Shown one piece after another: positions 44,325-54,157 of a stretch of DNA of 64,000 bases. The notes beneath the pieces were generated by a model. The model ran no database searches, was not told the origin of the DNA, and was given only the letters and a program-made list of their open reading frames with translations. This stretch comes from Desulfosporosinus fructosivorans (GTDB taxonomy: Bacteria > Bacillota > Desulfitobacteriia > Desulfitobacteriales > Desulfitobacteriaceae), in the NCBI RefSeq assembly GCF_004766045.1, contig NZ_SPQQ01000001.1, forward strand, positions 1 to 64,000. Direction: 5' to 3'. The position numbers and the translations under genes were made by a program. Numbering within the stretch: the first letter of the stretch is position 1; the number at the start of each line of letters is the position of its first letter.

Positions 44325-45239
44325 TTAACTCAGGACCATGCTGGCAATGGAACAATGGGGGGATTTAGTCATTGTCTTGATGTTTCTTCGAAAGCGTTCA
44401 TATCTAATACAGCAGTATTCCAGAAAATCGTCTCCATTGTAATGTCTGATTAAAGCCCAGGCTGTCCAGAGTAAATCTTGTGCCATCATAAAGCTTTTTA
44501 TTTTTAATTCTTCCATAGGGGTGAGTGGATGACCGAAGTAATTCTGAACTAAATGGTGGATAGCTTCTGAGGATAGTTTGGATTCAAGAATGTAGGCTGC
44601 CACATCCCAACAGGGATCGTTCATTCCAGAATATTCCCAGTCTATAAGGTATGTTCTGCCAGTATCGTCAATGATAAAGTTTTCAGGCACTGTGTCATTG
44701 TGACAGGGGACTAAGATTGTATTTTTAATATTTTTTTGGACAAAAGTGACTAATTGGTCTTTTAGGGTTGTGTAATCAAAGAAAAAGTCGCCGTGCAGTT
44801 GTTCGATAATCATTTCGTATTTGGAAAGCTCCATTTGCCAATCAAAGCGGTTTGAAAAATGTTTTGGAGAGGAGTGGATTTGCTTCATTATACTGGAAGC
44901 AGTTTCCAGGTTTTTAGAGGAGCCTGGATTAGCATGAGCCATGTTTCGGCTATTTTTTATGTATGTGCTTATTTTGATTCCGCTGTTTTCATCAAAGTAA
45001 ATACAATCAGAGTTCACGCCAAACTCTGAGGCAATATGATTATTGACCCTTTCTATTTTTCGATCAATAATCTGATCTGTCATGCCGCCCGGTTGCCTGA
45101 TGACATATTCGATACCCTTAATGTTCATTATGTAGTTGTAATTGGTAAGTCCGCCAGCAAAGCGGGATTTGTCAAATACGATGCTTTCATCGTGAAAAGC
45201 ATAGCGCAACTTTTCTTGGACTAATTCTTCCATTTTCAT
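44325..45239 (-). CDS. LicA-like choline kinase family phosphotransferase
   Basis: A 304-residue APH/choline-kinase fold protein. Motifs are RFAGGLTNYNYIMNI, EYVIRQPG, the catalytic loop VPCHNDTVPENFIID and the metal site YLIDWEYSGMNDPCWDVAAY. This is the LicA/choline kinase pattern (HNDxxxxNF; DWEYxG). ATG 45239 follows GGTGGAGTTATAT; GTG 45254 lacks a site. It is divergent from the choline microcompartment genes with a 390-base gap. It probably phosphorylates choline or a choline-like alcohol, but aminoglycoside-type substrates are not excluded. Confidence 0.8.
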   Translation of the reverse strand: MKMEELVQEKLRYAFHDESIVFDKSRFAGGLTNYNYIMNIKGIEYVIRQPGGMTDQIIDRKIERVNNHIASEFGVNSDCIYFDENSGIKISTYIKNSRNMAHANPGSSKNLETASSIMKQIHSSPKHFSNRFDWQMELSKYEMIIEQLHGDFFFDYTTLKDQLVTFVQKNIKNTILVPCHNDTVPENFIIDDTGRTYLIDWEYSGMNDPCWDVAAYILESKLSSEAIHHLVQNYFGHPLTPMEELKIKSFMMAQDLLWTAWALIRHYNGDDFLEYCCIRYERFRRNIKTMTKSPHCSIASMVLS

Positions 45240-45648
45240 ATATAACTCCACCAAGTTATCAAGCTTGGATTTTAGGTTTATTGTTAATTTACTTTAGCAA
45301 AAAAAGCTAACAAAATCAATACATCTGGACCGATGAATTCGGATAGTTCATGCTAGGGTCGGATAATTTCAATAATCTAGGGAGTTTGTTAAATCGCAAT
45401 TTGTTGATAAAGGTGTCTTAACTTGACGTATTAGTGATTCTTTGACGTTTGTCTCAATTATGCAAGTAAATCGCTTTAATACAAGAACTGAATTTTAATA
45501 GATATAATAATGCTAATTATATCTATTTATTCTTCAAAATACTATTTTCCGCATGCAATATTATAAAAGTAACAGATATCGGTAGATCTATAAAAAGATA
45601 AAAGACAATCCTTGGAAGTTAAAATTTATAGAAAGAGGGGTTGTTTCG
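45240..45648. promoter_or_regulatory. Divergent control region of the choline locus
   Basis: About 400 AT-rich bases. It contains a perfect inverted repeat with 10-base arms AATAGATATA / TATATCTATT at 45497-45527 (11-base spacer), a candidate operator, and TTGAC boxes at 45423 and 45442. The BMC operon start and the kinase promoter should be here; exact starts cannot be fixed. Confidence 0.45.
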
Positions 45649-45948
45649 ATGGAATACTTTGGAGAAGAGGCATTGGGTCTTGTTGAAACAAGAGGTATGG
45701 TTCCGGCAATACAAGCAGCGGATGTCATGTGTAAAACTGCTAACGTTGTTCTTGTTTCGTATGAAAATGTAGGCTCCGGGCTTGTCACTGTCATGGTTAA
45801 AGGTGATGTGGCAGCAGTAAGATCAGCTGTAGAACAAGGTGCAGCTGCGGCAGCGGCCATTGGCGAGATGACAGCCTCCCATGTTATGCCGCGCCCCATC
45901 AGCCGGGTAGGTAAGATTGTTACAAGACATGACATTGATGCGGAGTAA
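45649..45948 (+). CDS. BMC-H shell protein 1
   Basis: A 99-residue single-domain hexamer shell protein (EALGLVETRGMVPAIQAADV, SGLVTVMVKGDVAAVRSAVE, HVMPRPI). It forms facets of the microcompartment. RBS GAAAGAGGGG. First gene of the long operon. Confidence 0.95.
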   Translation: MEYFGEEALGLVETRGMVPAIQAADVMCKTANVVLVSYENVGSGLVTVMVKGDVAAVRSAVEQGAAAAAAIGEMTASHVMPRPISRVGKIVTRHDIDAE

Positions 45949-45978
45949 ACATTGACTATGTTGGAGAGGGGTATCCGT

Positions 45979-46269
45979 GTGGACAAAAATGGTGCATTAG
46001 GGTTCATAGAAACGTATGGCTTGGTTTCGGTGCTAGAAGCTGCGGATGCCATGTGCAAGGCTGCGGATGTGGAATTGGTTGGGTATGAAAATGTGGCTTC
46101 CGGTTTGATTTCCGTTGTAGTTCGTGGGGATGTAGGCGCGGTGAAAGCGGCTGTAGAAGCAGGCATCAAAGAAGCCAGCAAGATTGGTAAGATCTATAGC
46201 TCCAATGTCATTGCCAGACCGCATCCGGACGTAGAGAAGATTATTGCCAAATACGTTATCGACTGGTAA
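45979..46269 (+). CDS. BMC-H shell protein 2
   Basis: A 96-residue BMC-H paralogue ([52 protein letters not shown]). GTG 45979 is chosen as start: it follows GGAGAGGGGTATCC, whereas the longer frame from 45952 would run through that site. The conserved domain starts 3 residues later. Confidence 0.93.
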   Translation: MDKNGALGFIETYGLVSVLEAADAMCKAADVELVGYENVASGLISVVVRGDVGAVKAAVEAGIKEASKIGKIYSSNVIARPHPDVEKIIAKYVIDW

Positions 46270-46326
46270 ATAACGCATTTGTTAAACCTCTGATTCTGCG
46301 AGTGGAAAGGGGGGAATGACTGGGAT

Positions 46327-47820
46327 ATGAATAGAATTGACAATGATTTGCTCTCCGTTCAAGAGGCCCGGATTCTTGTGGAAAACGCCCGCGAGGCGCA
46401 AAAGATACTGGCGTCTTTTCCCCAGGAAAAACTGGATAAAATTGTTGGGCGTATGGCTGAAGCAGTGCATAAATATGCCAAAGAACTAGCCATTATGTCC
46501 CAAGAAGAAACAGGATTTGGTAAATGGCAGGACAAGTTTGTCAAAAATGTATTTGCCAGTGAATTTCTCTATAAGAAAATCAGGGACATGAAAGTTGTCG
46601 GTATTATTCGTGAAGACAAAGAAAACAAGACCATGGATATTGGCGTACCCGTTGGAGTTATTGCCGCGTTGCCCCCTTCAACCAACCCTGCATCCACTAC
46701 AATATATAAAGCCCTGATTGCCATAAAATCTGGTAATGCTATTGTTTTTTCTCCTCATCCTAAGGCCAAAAAAACGATCGCCAAGGTGCTTGATATATTA
46801 ATACGGGCGGCGGAAGAAAGTGGATTGCCAAATGGTGCCATCGGATATTTGCGAACGCTGGCTGTGGACGGTACGGTAGCGTTGATGAACCACAAAGACA
46901 CATCGCTTATTCTGATTACGGGTGTGCCCAAGATGGTCAGAGCGGCGTATACATCCGGAAAACCGACTATTTATGGTGGCCCGGGTAATGGACCCGCCTT
47001 TATTGAACGTTCGGCTGACATTAAAAAGGCAGTAGCAGATATTATTCTCAGCAGAACTTTCGATAACGGAATTGTCTCAGCCTCGGAACAATCCATTGTT
47101 GCTGAGGACTGTATTGCCGATGAAGTAAGACAAGAGCTCAGGAAAAATGGAGCTTATTTCATGTCAGGACAGGAGTCAGTTCAGCTTAGTAAGTTTTTTT
47201 CCCGTCCTGATGACAGCTTGAATCCGGGAATTGTCGGGAAATCGGCTCTAGAGTTGGCACGATTAAGCGGCCTATGTGTCCCGGAAGATACGTTAGTACT
47301 AATTTCAGAACAAAAATATGTGTCCTCCACCAATCCGTATTCAAGAGAAAAGCTTTGCCCAGTTCTGGCATTCTATGTTGAAAAGGACTGGATGAATGCC
47401 TGTGAAAAATGCATAGAATTGCTTATCAATGAGGGCAAGGGGCATACCCTGGTCATTCACTCGAAGAATGAGAGTGTGATTCGGGAATTTGCCCTAAAAA
47501 AACCAGTATCAAGAGTGCTGGTGAATACTCCCGCATCATTAGGGGGTATAGGAGCGACAACAAATCTCTTTCCGGCATTAACCTTGGGTTCCGGCGCAGC
47601 AGGTGGCGGGTTCACTTCTGATAATGTCACACCAATGAACTTGATTAATATCCGAAAAGTCGGCTATAGTGTGCGGAAGCTGGAGGATATAACTAACGGT
47701 GTGCAGGCGGAGGAAGTCGCTGAAACAAGCGGGACTCGTTGCTCCACGAATCAGAGATCCATTGAAAGTACGAATGATTTGAAAGAGTTGCTCGAAAAAC
47801 TGCTAGAGCAACTAAAGTAG
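46327..47820 (+). CDS. Aldehyde dehydrogenase paralogue with Ser at the catalytic Cys position
   Basis: A 497-residue member of the CoA-acylating aldehyde dehydrogenase family found in microcompartments (PPSTNPASTTIYKALIAIKS, FSPHPKAKKTIAKVLD, VNTPASLGGIGATTNLFPAL). In the active-site segment it reads FDNGIVSASEQSI; the codon at residue 251 is TCA (Ser). The paralogue at 60563 has FDNGTICASEQSV with TGT (Cys) at the same residue number. Without Cys a thio-hemiacetal cannot form, so it is probably not an ordinary dehydrogenase. A C-terminal linker and amphipathic helix (DLKELLEKLLEQLK) look like an encapsulation peptide and are kept. A structural or regulatory role, or partner of the active paralogue, is possible. 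Confidence 0.88.
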   Translation: MNRIDNDLLSVQEARILVENAREAQKILASFPQEKLDKIVGRMAEAVHKYAKELAIMSQEETGFGKWQDKFVKNVFASEFLYKKIRDMKVVGIIREDKENKTMDIGVPVGVIAALPPSTNPASTTIYKALIAIKSGNAIVFSPHPKAKKTIAKVLDILIRAAEESGLPNGAIGYLRTLAVDGTVALMNHKDTSLILITGVPKMVRAAYTSGKPTIYGGPGNGPAFIERSADIKKAVADIILSRTFDNGIVSASEQSIVAEDCIADEVRQELRKNGAYFMSGQESVQLSKFFSRPDDSLNPGIVGKSALELARLSGLCVPEDTLVLISEQKYVSSTNPYSREKLCPVLAFYVEKDWMNACEKCIELLINEGKGHTLVIHSKNESVIREFALKKPVSRVLVNTPASLGGIGATTNLFPALTLGSGAAGGGFTSDNVTPMNLINIRKVGYSVRKLEDITNGVQAEEVAETSGTRCSTNQRSIESTNDLKELLEKLLEQLK

Positions 47821-47836
47821 TGCGGAGACGATTGAG

Positions 47837-48985
47837 GTGACGGAGTTAGTGAAAAAATTTGTCATTAAACCTAAGATTTATTTTAATGAGGGATCCATGG
47901 AATTTCTTAAAGAAATCAAAGGCACCTGTGCGTTTATTGTTTCTGATTCCGTAATGGAGAAGTTGGGGTACCTCCAAAAAACTATAGATTATCTCAATGA
48001 AACAGGAATAAAGTCTGCTGTTTTTACGGAAGTCCTCCCTGATCCGGATGTAAAAGTCATTGCTGCGGGGATGAAGAGATACCTAGAAACCCATGCAGAT
48101 ACCATCGTTGCTTTGGGTGGAGGGTCTGTCATTGATGCTGCCAAGGGCATTTTATACTCCTTGTGGCAGTTCAAAAAGGCAGCTGGGGAAGAATTTAAGA
48201 AACCACTATTTATTGCTATTCCTTCCACAAGTGGTACAGGATCTGAAGTGACGAATTTCTCTGTCATTACTGCGGAAGGCGAAAAAGTGTGCATAGTAGA
48301 TGAGTGGATGGCTCCGGATATAGCCATACTTGATTCCACTTGTATCCAGCATGTTCCCCAGGCGGTGGTGGCAGATACCGGTATAGATGCTTTGGTACAT
48401 GCCATCGAGGCTTATGTTTCTACGCAGGCAACTGATTGCACAGATGCGCTTGCGGAGAAGGCGGTGCAATTAATTTTTGATAATCTCAGGACTTTATACA
48501 ACGATGTAAGCAATTCTTTTGCGAGAGAACGCATTCAAAACGCATCCTGTATAGCGGGTATGGCCTTTACAAATACGAATCTGGGGATTAACCACAGCTT
48601 GGCCCATGCTTTAGGAGGAACTTTTCACATTTCCCACGGGCGATCAAATGCGCTTTTACTGAGTGCAGTGCTTGAATATAACGCTAATTTGAATAGCAAT
48701 GCCAGTAGACATGTCTCGGAAAAATTCGCAAAACTGGCTGCTATTTTGCAATTACCAGCTCGGACTTACCGGGAAGGGACAATAAATTTCATGCAGGCCA
48801 TTAAGGATTTGAAGAAATCACTGGGCATCCCCAATGGTATTCGAGAATTGGGAATTGATAAAAGCAAATTTGAGAACGAAGTGAGTAATATGGTTGATCT
48901 GGCCCTTCATGATCGATGTACTCCCACCAATCCTAGACAGCCGTCTAGAGAAGATCTAATTGGTATCTATCAAAAATCATTTTAA
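47837..48985 (+). CDS. cutO: Iron-dependent alcohol dehydrogenase (CutO-like)
   Basis: A 382-residue group III alcohol dehydrogenase that would reduce acetaldehyde to ethanol and regenerate NAD inside the compartment. Motifs are VALGGGSVIDAAKGI (NAD binding), IPSTSGTGSEVTNFSVIT, the metal ligands in DTGIDALVHAIEAYVS and HSLAHALGGTFHISHG. It starts at GTG 47837 (16 bases after the aldehyde dehydrogenase gene); GTG 47849 is an alternative with a site closer. Confidence 0.9.
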   Translation: MTELVKKFVIKPKIYFNEGSMEFLKEIKGTCAFIVSDSVMEKLGYLQKTIDYLNETGIKSAVFTEVLPDPDVKVIAAGMKRYLETHADTIVALGGGSVIDAAKGILYSLWQFKKAAGEEFKKPLFIAIPSTSGTGSEVTNFSVITAEGEKVCIVDEWMAPDIAILDSTCIQHVPQAVVADTGIDALVHAIEAYVSTQATDCTDALAEKAVQLIFDNLRTLYNDVSNSFARERIQNASCIAGMAFTNTNLGINHSLAHALGGTFHISHGRSNALLLSAVLEYNANLNSNASRHVSEKFAKLAAILQLPARTYREGTINFMQAIKDLKKSLGIPNGIRELGIDKSKFENEVSNMVDLALHDRCTPTNPRQPSREDLIGIYQKSF

Positions 48986-49042
48986 TAGATCAGAGAATAA
49001 GAAATTTATCCTGCTACTTAAAGTAAGAGGGAGGAAAAAAAG

Positions 49043-51586
49043 TTGGATATTAAAGAATTTTCGAATAAATTTGCGGATGTAACAAAACACTTGTCCCCGG
49101 AAGAAACGGCCGCCATCATGAAGCTGTTTCAAGGAATTTCCAAGGAATTGTCCGCAAACAGTCCAGCAACGAACAGTGTGACAAAATCGCCTGTGTATGA
49201 AGGGGAAATCACGGGACTGACGCCGCGCATGGAGCGATTGAAAGCAGCATATTTAAAGGTTAAACCAAGTGTTAGTATCTATCGTGCCAGAGCCTTCACC
49301 CAAGTGAGCAAAGAAAATACGGGGTTGCCCAAAATCCTTCTGCGGGCCAAGTGCTTTAGAAAAGCCTGTGAAACAGCTCCCTTGCTGATTCAAAACGATG
49401 AATTGATTGTGGGACATCCCTGCGGTAAACCGAGAGCTGGTGCTGTATCCCCAGATATTGCCTGGAGATGGGTTCGAGACGAACTGGACACCATGTCAAC
49501 CCGGATGCAGGATCCCTTTGAAATCAGTGAAGAAGACAAGCGGGTTTTGCGGGAAGAGATCTTCCCTTACTGGGAAGGTAAGAGTCTGGATGAGATTTGT
49601 CAGACACAATATGAAGAAGCTGGCGTATGGGCATTTTCAGGCGAATCGTTTGTAAGTGATCTTTCTTATCATCAGGTAAACGGTGGTGGTGACACCTGCC
49701 CAGGTTATGATGTCATCCTGATTAAAAAAGGTATTAATGGTGCAAGACAGGAAGCTGTCGACAGATTGAGCAAATTGTCCATGGAGAACCCGGACGATTT
49801 AGATAAGATTTACTTCTATAAAGCGGAGATTGAGACTTGTGACGGTATTTTGGCTTATGCCAAACGACTTTCTGATTATTCAAGAGAGCTGGCTGACAGA
49901 GAACATGACTCAGCTCGACAGAAAGAACTTTACAAGATTTCCGATATTCTGACTCATGTACCGGCCAACCCTCCCCGCACCTTCCATGAAGCACTTCAGT
50001 CGATCTGGACACTGCAATCCTTGTTTGTGGTGGAAGAAAACCAGACAGGAATTTCCGTCGGACGCTTGGATCAATACATTTATCCCATGTTTAAGGTCGA
50101 TATGGAATCTGGCCGAATGAACAAACTGGAAGCTTTTGAACTGTTGAGCTGTTTTATTATTAAATGCTCTGAAGTCATGTGGCTGTCCAGTGAACTGGGA
50201 GCGAAATATTTCGCCGGCTATCAACCATTTATCAACTGCACCATAGGCGGACAGAAGAGAACCGGTGGCGATGCAACCAATGACCTGACTTATCTGATCA
50301 TGGATGCCGTTCGTTTTACCAAGATGTATCAACCGTCCCTCGCTTGCCGAATTCATAATAAATCACCGCAACAATATCTGAAGAAAATTGTAGATGTTGT
50401 GAAAGCGGGGCTTGGATTCCCTGCCTGTCACTTTGATGATACGCATATCAAAATGATGCTTGCCAAGGGATTCGGCATTGAAGATGCGCGCGACTATTGC
50501 CTCATGGGTTGCGTGGAACCTCAAAAATCCGGCAGAATCTATCAGTGGACATCCACCGGTTATACCCAATGGCCCATTGCCATAGAATTTGTTCTGAATC
50601 ACGGCATGATGAAATGGCATGGCACCATGCAAGGTATTGACACGGGAGATCTTGACAATATCAAGACCTATGAAGAATTTGACGCTGCCTGCAAAAAACA
50701 AATAGAGCATATTGTCCGCCTGTCTGCCATTGGAACCATTGTCAGTCAGCGCGTTCATCGCGACCTTGTTCCAAAACCCCTCATGTCATTGCTGGTAGAA
50801 GGGTGTATGGAAAAAGGCATGGATGTTACAAGCGGCGGCGCTCTTGTCAATTGCGGCCCCGGACTTATCTTCTCGGGCTTGGGAACCTATGCAGATTCTA
50901 TGGCGGCTATTAAAAAGTTGGTCTTCGAGGACAAGAAATATACGCTCCAACAAATCGGAGACGCTATGGCAGCGAATTTTGAAGGCTACGAAACCATTCG
51001 GACAGATTGCCTGAATGCACCGAAATACGGGAATGACGACGACTATGTTGATGAAATTGCTGCAGATATCGTTATCTGGACTGAACGGATTCACAACACC
51101 TTTAAGATGCTCTATTCGCGCTTCACTCATGGTACACTTTCCATTTCCAACAATACGCCCATCGGGGAACTTACCGGCGCATCAGCCAATGGACGTCTGG
51201 CCTGGACACCTTTGTCAGACGGAATCAGCCCGACCCAGGGTGCCGATAAATTGGGACCCACAGCTATCATTAAATCGGTCAGCAAGCTTAGTAACGAGTC
51301 TATGAGTATCGGCATGGTACACAACTTCAAACTGTTACGCGGCATTCTGGAAACGCCTGAAGGAGAGAATGGCCTGATCACCTTGCTCAGAACAGCGTCT
51401 ATTCTCGGCAATGGTCAGATGCAATTCAGTTATGTTGACAATGAAGTTTTGAAGAAAGCCCAAATCGAACCTGACAAGTATCGAGACTTGATAATTCGTG
51501 TCGCTGGGTATAGCGCTTACTTCGTAGAACTGTGCAAGGAAGTACAGGATGAAATCATCAGCAGAACCGTGTTGGATCATTTTTAG
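49043..51586 (+). CDS. cutC: Choline trimethylamine-lyase CutC
   Basis: An 847-residue glycyl radical enzyme that cleaves choline to trimethylamine and acetaldehyde. Key residues by position: Cys490 and Glu492 in [10 protein letters not shown], Gly822 in RVAGYSAYF, and Asp217 in [10 protein letters not shown]. Each is one higher than the number known for the D. alaskensis enzyme (Cys489, Glu491, Gly821, Asp216). Length is the same class. The N-terminal 50 residues before the core ([17 protein letters not shown], then a Ser/Thr/Pro linker) resemble an encapsulation peptide. TTG start after GAGGGAGG. The activase lies at 53147. Confidence 0.96.
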   Translation: MDIKEFSNKFADVTKHLSPEETAAIMKLFQGISKELSANSPATNSVTKSPVYEGEITGLTPRMERLKAAYLKVKPSVSIYRARAFTQVSKENTGLPKILLRAKCFRKACETAPLLIQNDELIVGHPCGKPRAGAVSPDIAWRWVRDELDTMSTRMQDPFEISEEDKRVLREEIFPYWEGKSLDEICQTQYEEAGVWAFSGESFVSDLSYHQVNGGGDTCPGYDVILIKKGINGARQEAVDRLSKLSMENPDDLDKIYFYKAEIETCDGILAYAKRLSDYSRELADREHDSARQKELYKISDILTHVPANPPRTFHEALQSIWTLQSLFVVEENQTGISVGRLDQYIYPMFKVDMESGRMNKLEAFELLSCFIIKCSEVMWLSSELGAKYFAGYQPFINCTIGGQKRTGGDATNDLTYLIMDAVRFTKMYQPSLACRIHNKSPQQYLKKIVDVVKAGLGFPACHFDDTHIKMMLAKGFGIEDARDYCLMGCVEPQKSGRIYQWTSTGYTQWPIAIEFVLNHGMMKWHGTMQGIDTGDLDNIKTYEEFDAACKKQIEHIVRLSAIGTIVSQRVHRDLVPKPLMSLLVEGCMEKGMDVTSGGALVNCGPGLIFSGLGTYADSMAAIKKLVFEDKKYTLQQIGDAMAANFEGYETIRTDCLNAPKYGNDDDYVDEIAADIVIWTERIHNTFKMLYSRFTHGTLSISNNTPIGELTGASANGRLAWTPLSDGISPTQGADKLGPTAIIKSVSKLSNESMSIGMVHNFKLLRGILETPEGENGLITLLRTASILGNGQMQFSYVDNEVLKKAQIEPDKYRDLIIRVAGYSAYFVELCKEVQDEIISRTVLDHF

Positions 51587-51592
51587 TACGGG

Positions 51593-51626
51593 GTACCACT
51601 CCCGCTTGTAGAAGTGGGAGTGGTAC
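51593..51626 (+). terminator. Hairpin after cutC
   Basis: 15-base arms GTACCACTCCCGCTT / AAGTGGGAGTGGTAC with a GTAG loop, 7 bases after the stop, without a T-run. It may protect cutC mRNA 3' ends or reduce read-through into the transporter gene. Confidence 0.7.
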
Positions 51627-51715
51627 GATTGGATAAAACTTTAATTTGTGTGGAAAATATCGGAAGAATGTAAGTTCTTCAGATATTCCATAAATAAGGA
51701 GGGAGCATAGTCTAG

Positions 51716-52726
51716 ATGAGCATATCGGGAAACCAAAAAGCGATTATGATGAAGGAAAAATTGAATGCCAATTTTGCCAGAAAAGGCATCTTCACAGGTC
51801 TTTTTAGCGGCTGTACCTGGGGTTTGAACAGTGTACTCTTGGGGTTAGCCTTAGCTCTTGTGCCTGTAATGGGTGGAAAAGCTGCCATATTTGCCATCCC
51901 ACTGGCCGCTGCCTGTATGAATGATTTTATTGCAGGCCTATGGCTACTCTTCTATAACGGTGGGGCCGGACGTTTACAGGAAATCAAACGTAGTCTCAAA
52001 ACCTTTCCCGGCCTAATGGTTGTCGTAGCCGCTTTGCTGGGTGGACCTATTGCTAATGGTGGATACCTTCTGGGAATTTCTATGGCAGGTCCTGCTTATG
52101 CCTTAACAATTACCGCATTATATCCCATCGTTGGTGCTCTTCTTTCCCGGATTTTCCTCAAACAAAACATTGTGCCCCGCGTTTGGGTTGGCATGCTTAT
52201 CTCTGTTATCGGAGCTATCGTCATATCCTATGTACCGCCCGAAGGTGGGAACAGCGAAACCTTCTACATCGGTCTTTTATTTGCATCGTTAGCTGCTTTG
52301 GGTTGGGGCGCTGAAGCCGTTTTGGCAGTATTCGGTATGTCCATGATTGACCCGAAAATTGCAATCAATATCAGAGAACTGACTTCCGGTCTTTTTCTAG
52401 CTATTTTCATTCTTCCATTCGTCGGTGGCTGGGCTGTCATTTCCCAAGTCCTGACTTTACCCCAAGCCTTTGGCGCCTTTGCTATTGCTGCCTTGGCTGG
52501 AGCGGTATCTTACTTGGCATGGTATAAGGCCAACAGTACAGTCGGAGTCGCCAAAGGGATGGCTCTTAATGGAACCTATGTTATGTGGGGCGTTATCTTC
52601 TCTGTTATCTTTTTGAACTCACCCCTTACACAGAACTTGGTTATAGGCAGTGGCTTGGTACTAATTGGTACAACTCTTGTGGCTATTAATCCTAAGCAAT
52701 TCTTCAGTAAAGGCGAGGTGGCATAA
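51716..52726 (+). CDS. DMT-superfamily transporter, LicB-like choline permease candidate
   Basis: A 336-residue protein with about ten membrane segments in two EamA-type halves (GLFSGCTWGLNSVLLGLALA; GLLFASLAALGWGAEAVLAV). LicB, the choline importer of Haemophilus and pneumococci, belongs to this superfamily. Position between cutC and cutD and the LicA-like kinase upstream support choline or related amine transport. Substrate is inferred from context only. RBS AAGGAGGGAG. Confidence 0.82.
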   Translation: MSISGNQKAIMMKEKLNANFARKGIFTGLFSGCTWGLNSVLLGLALALVPVMGGKAAIFAIPLAAACMNDFIAGLWLLFYNGGAGRLQEIKRSLKTFPGLMVVVAALLGGPIANGGYLLGISMAGPAYALTITALYPIVGALLSRIFLKQNIVPRVWVGMLISVIGAIVISYVPPEGGNSETFYIGLLFASLAALGWGAEAVLAVFGMSMIDPKIAINIRELTSGLFLAIFILPFVGGWAVISQVLTLPQAFGAFAIAALAGAVSYLAWYKANSTVGVAKGMALNGTYVMWGVIFSVIFLNSPLTQNLVIGSGLVLIGTTLVAINPKQFFSKGEVA

Positions 52727-52728
52727 TC

Positions 52729-53019
52729 ATGGCGGATCTATTACCACTGCGATTTAGAATGCTTCATTATATTTCCACTGTTGAAAAAACCTCTGTCGAG
52801 CAGATTATGAAGGCACTGCAAGGCGAATATGGCACAGAAAAGCAGTTTAAAAAAGCAGTCTTTATTGATCATCTCTTGGACATGAAAGCGAACTTTATCG
52901 TCGACGATAATGATGTAGTATTTGATGACAAAGGTGAATTGGTCATTTACTACTCCATCAACGATGAAGGGAGAAGACTTCTCAAAAAGTATCTTCCTAA
53001 AAGTTGGAATCAAACCTGA
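52729..53019 (+). CDS. Small protein between transporter and cutD, possible winged helix
   Basis: A 96-residue acidic protein 3 bases after the transporter. The helical start (LRFRMLHYISTVEKTSVEQI, MKALQGEYGTEKQFKKAV) and beta-like end (VVFDDKGELVIYYSINDEG, RRLLKKYL) suggest a winged-helix-like fold. I do not recognise a family. It is probably co-translated with the transporter and could be a regulator or an accessory of choline uptake. Confidence 0.6.
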   Translation: MADLLPLRFRMLHYISTVEKTSVEQIMKALQGEYGTEKQFKKAVFIDHLLDMKANFIVDDNDVVFDDKGELVIYYSINDEGRRLLKKYLPKSWNQT

Positions 53020-53146
53020 ATTTTCAGTAGCCATATTTTATGCTAGCCAGAAAGCATAACTTAACGTAATACTTTCTGGAAGCATAAGTGCAACTAAGGC
53101 GGCCGCTTTCGCGCCAGCCGAGTTTTCTTTAAGGGATGGGGACATT

Positions 53147-54130
53147 ATGAGTACAGAAACCAGTAGCATCTTAGAGAGAAAAGCGAGAATTTTCAATGTC
53201 CAGAAATATTCCATCTATGATGGACCGGGGGTTAGAACATTAATTTTCTTTAAAGGTTGTCCTCTGAGATGCCTTTGGTGTTCTAATCCTGAGGGACTTG
53301 TTCGTAAATATCAGGTCATGGTCAAAGAAGATTTATGCATTAACTGTGGTAACTGTATTCCTGTTTGTCCCGTCCACATACATTGTTTCCTGAATGAAGA
53401 AGACGGGCAATTGCGATTCAGAAGTGAAACACCTAGGCATAAAGTCAAGAGAAACATTGACTGTATAGGGTGCCGAAAGTGTGAAATCGTTTGTCCTAAA
53501 CAGGTTTTGTCCATTGTCGGCACGGACAAAACTATTTCCGAAGTCCTGGAAATCATCGAACAAGATATGCTCTTCTACCACAGTTCAGGTGGAGGAGTCA
53601 CTCTTGGGGGAGGGGAAGTTACAGCACAGCCAGAATTTGCCACCAATCTCCTGATGGAATGCAAACGGATGGGAATCCACACAGCCATCGAAACCTCCGG
53701 GTATGTGAAGCTGGACTCCCTACTCATGATAGCTCAGTTTACCGATTTATTTCTGTATGATATTAAGCAAATTGATTCTGAGCGGCATTATGAACTTACC
53801 GGAGTGCGCAATGAACGTATTTTAGATAATCTAACTGAACTCATACACCGAGGGTTTAATGTCAAAGTCAGGATGCCCCTCATAAGGGGATTGAATGATA
53901 GTGAAGACACCATTGGCAAAACTTTGGAATTTCTACAATCTTTTAAAACCTACAAGAATTTTCAGGGCATCGACTTGCTTCCTTATCATAAATTAGGCAT
54001 CAACAAATATAAGCAATTGGACATGTTGTACACCATCACCGAAGATTTGAGCTTCAAAGAAGAAGAGCTGGATAAAATCGAAGAACTCATTAAAGGTTAT
54101 GACTTAAAGGTCGAGGTCATCAGACATTAA
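53147..54130 (+). CDS. cutD: Glycyl radical enzyme activase CutD
   Basis: A 327-residue radical SAM activating enzyme. The SAM cluster is in FFKGCPLRCLWCSNPEG (CxxxCxxC). Two ferredoxin-like clusters follow (CINCGNCIPVCP; CIGCRKCEIVCP), as in GRE activases. GGGVTLGGGEVTAQPEF and YDIKQIDSERH are further family marks. It installs the glycyl radical on Gly822 of CutC. RBS AAGGGATGGGG. Confidence 0.95.
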   Translation: MSTETSSILERKARIFNVQKYSIYDGPGVRTLIFFKGCPLRCLWCSNPEGLVRKYQVMVKEDLCINCGNCIPVCPVHIHCFLNEEDGQLRFRSETPRHKVKRNIDCIGCRKCEIVCPKQVLSIVGTDKTISEVLEIIEQDMLFYHSSGGGVTLGGGEVTAQPEFATNLLMECKRMGIHTAIETSGYVKLDSLLMIAQFTDLFLYDIKQIDSERHYELTGVRNERILDNLTELIHRGFNVKVRMPLIRGLNDSEDTIGKTLEFLQSFKTYKNFQGIDLLPYHKLGINKYKQLDMLYTITEDLSFKEEELDKIEELIKGYDLKVEVIRH

Positions 54131-54157
54131 AGGCTATAGACAGGACGGAGGGGTTTT

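Noticed and set aside
49043..51586. Assignment of the glycyl radical enzyme as glycerol or propanediol dehydratase
   Set aside because: Asp217 in [10 protein letters not shown] together with GCVEPQKSG and the CutC numbering fit choline TMA-lyase better, and the choline-like neighbours agree.
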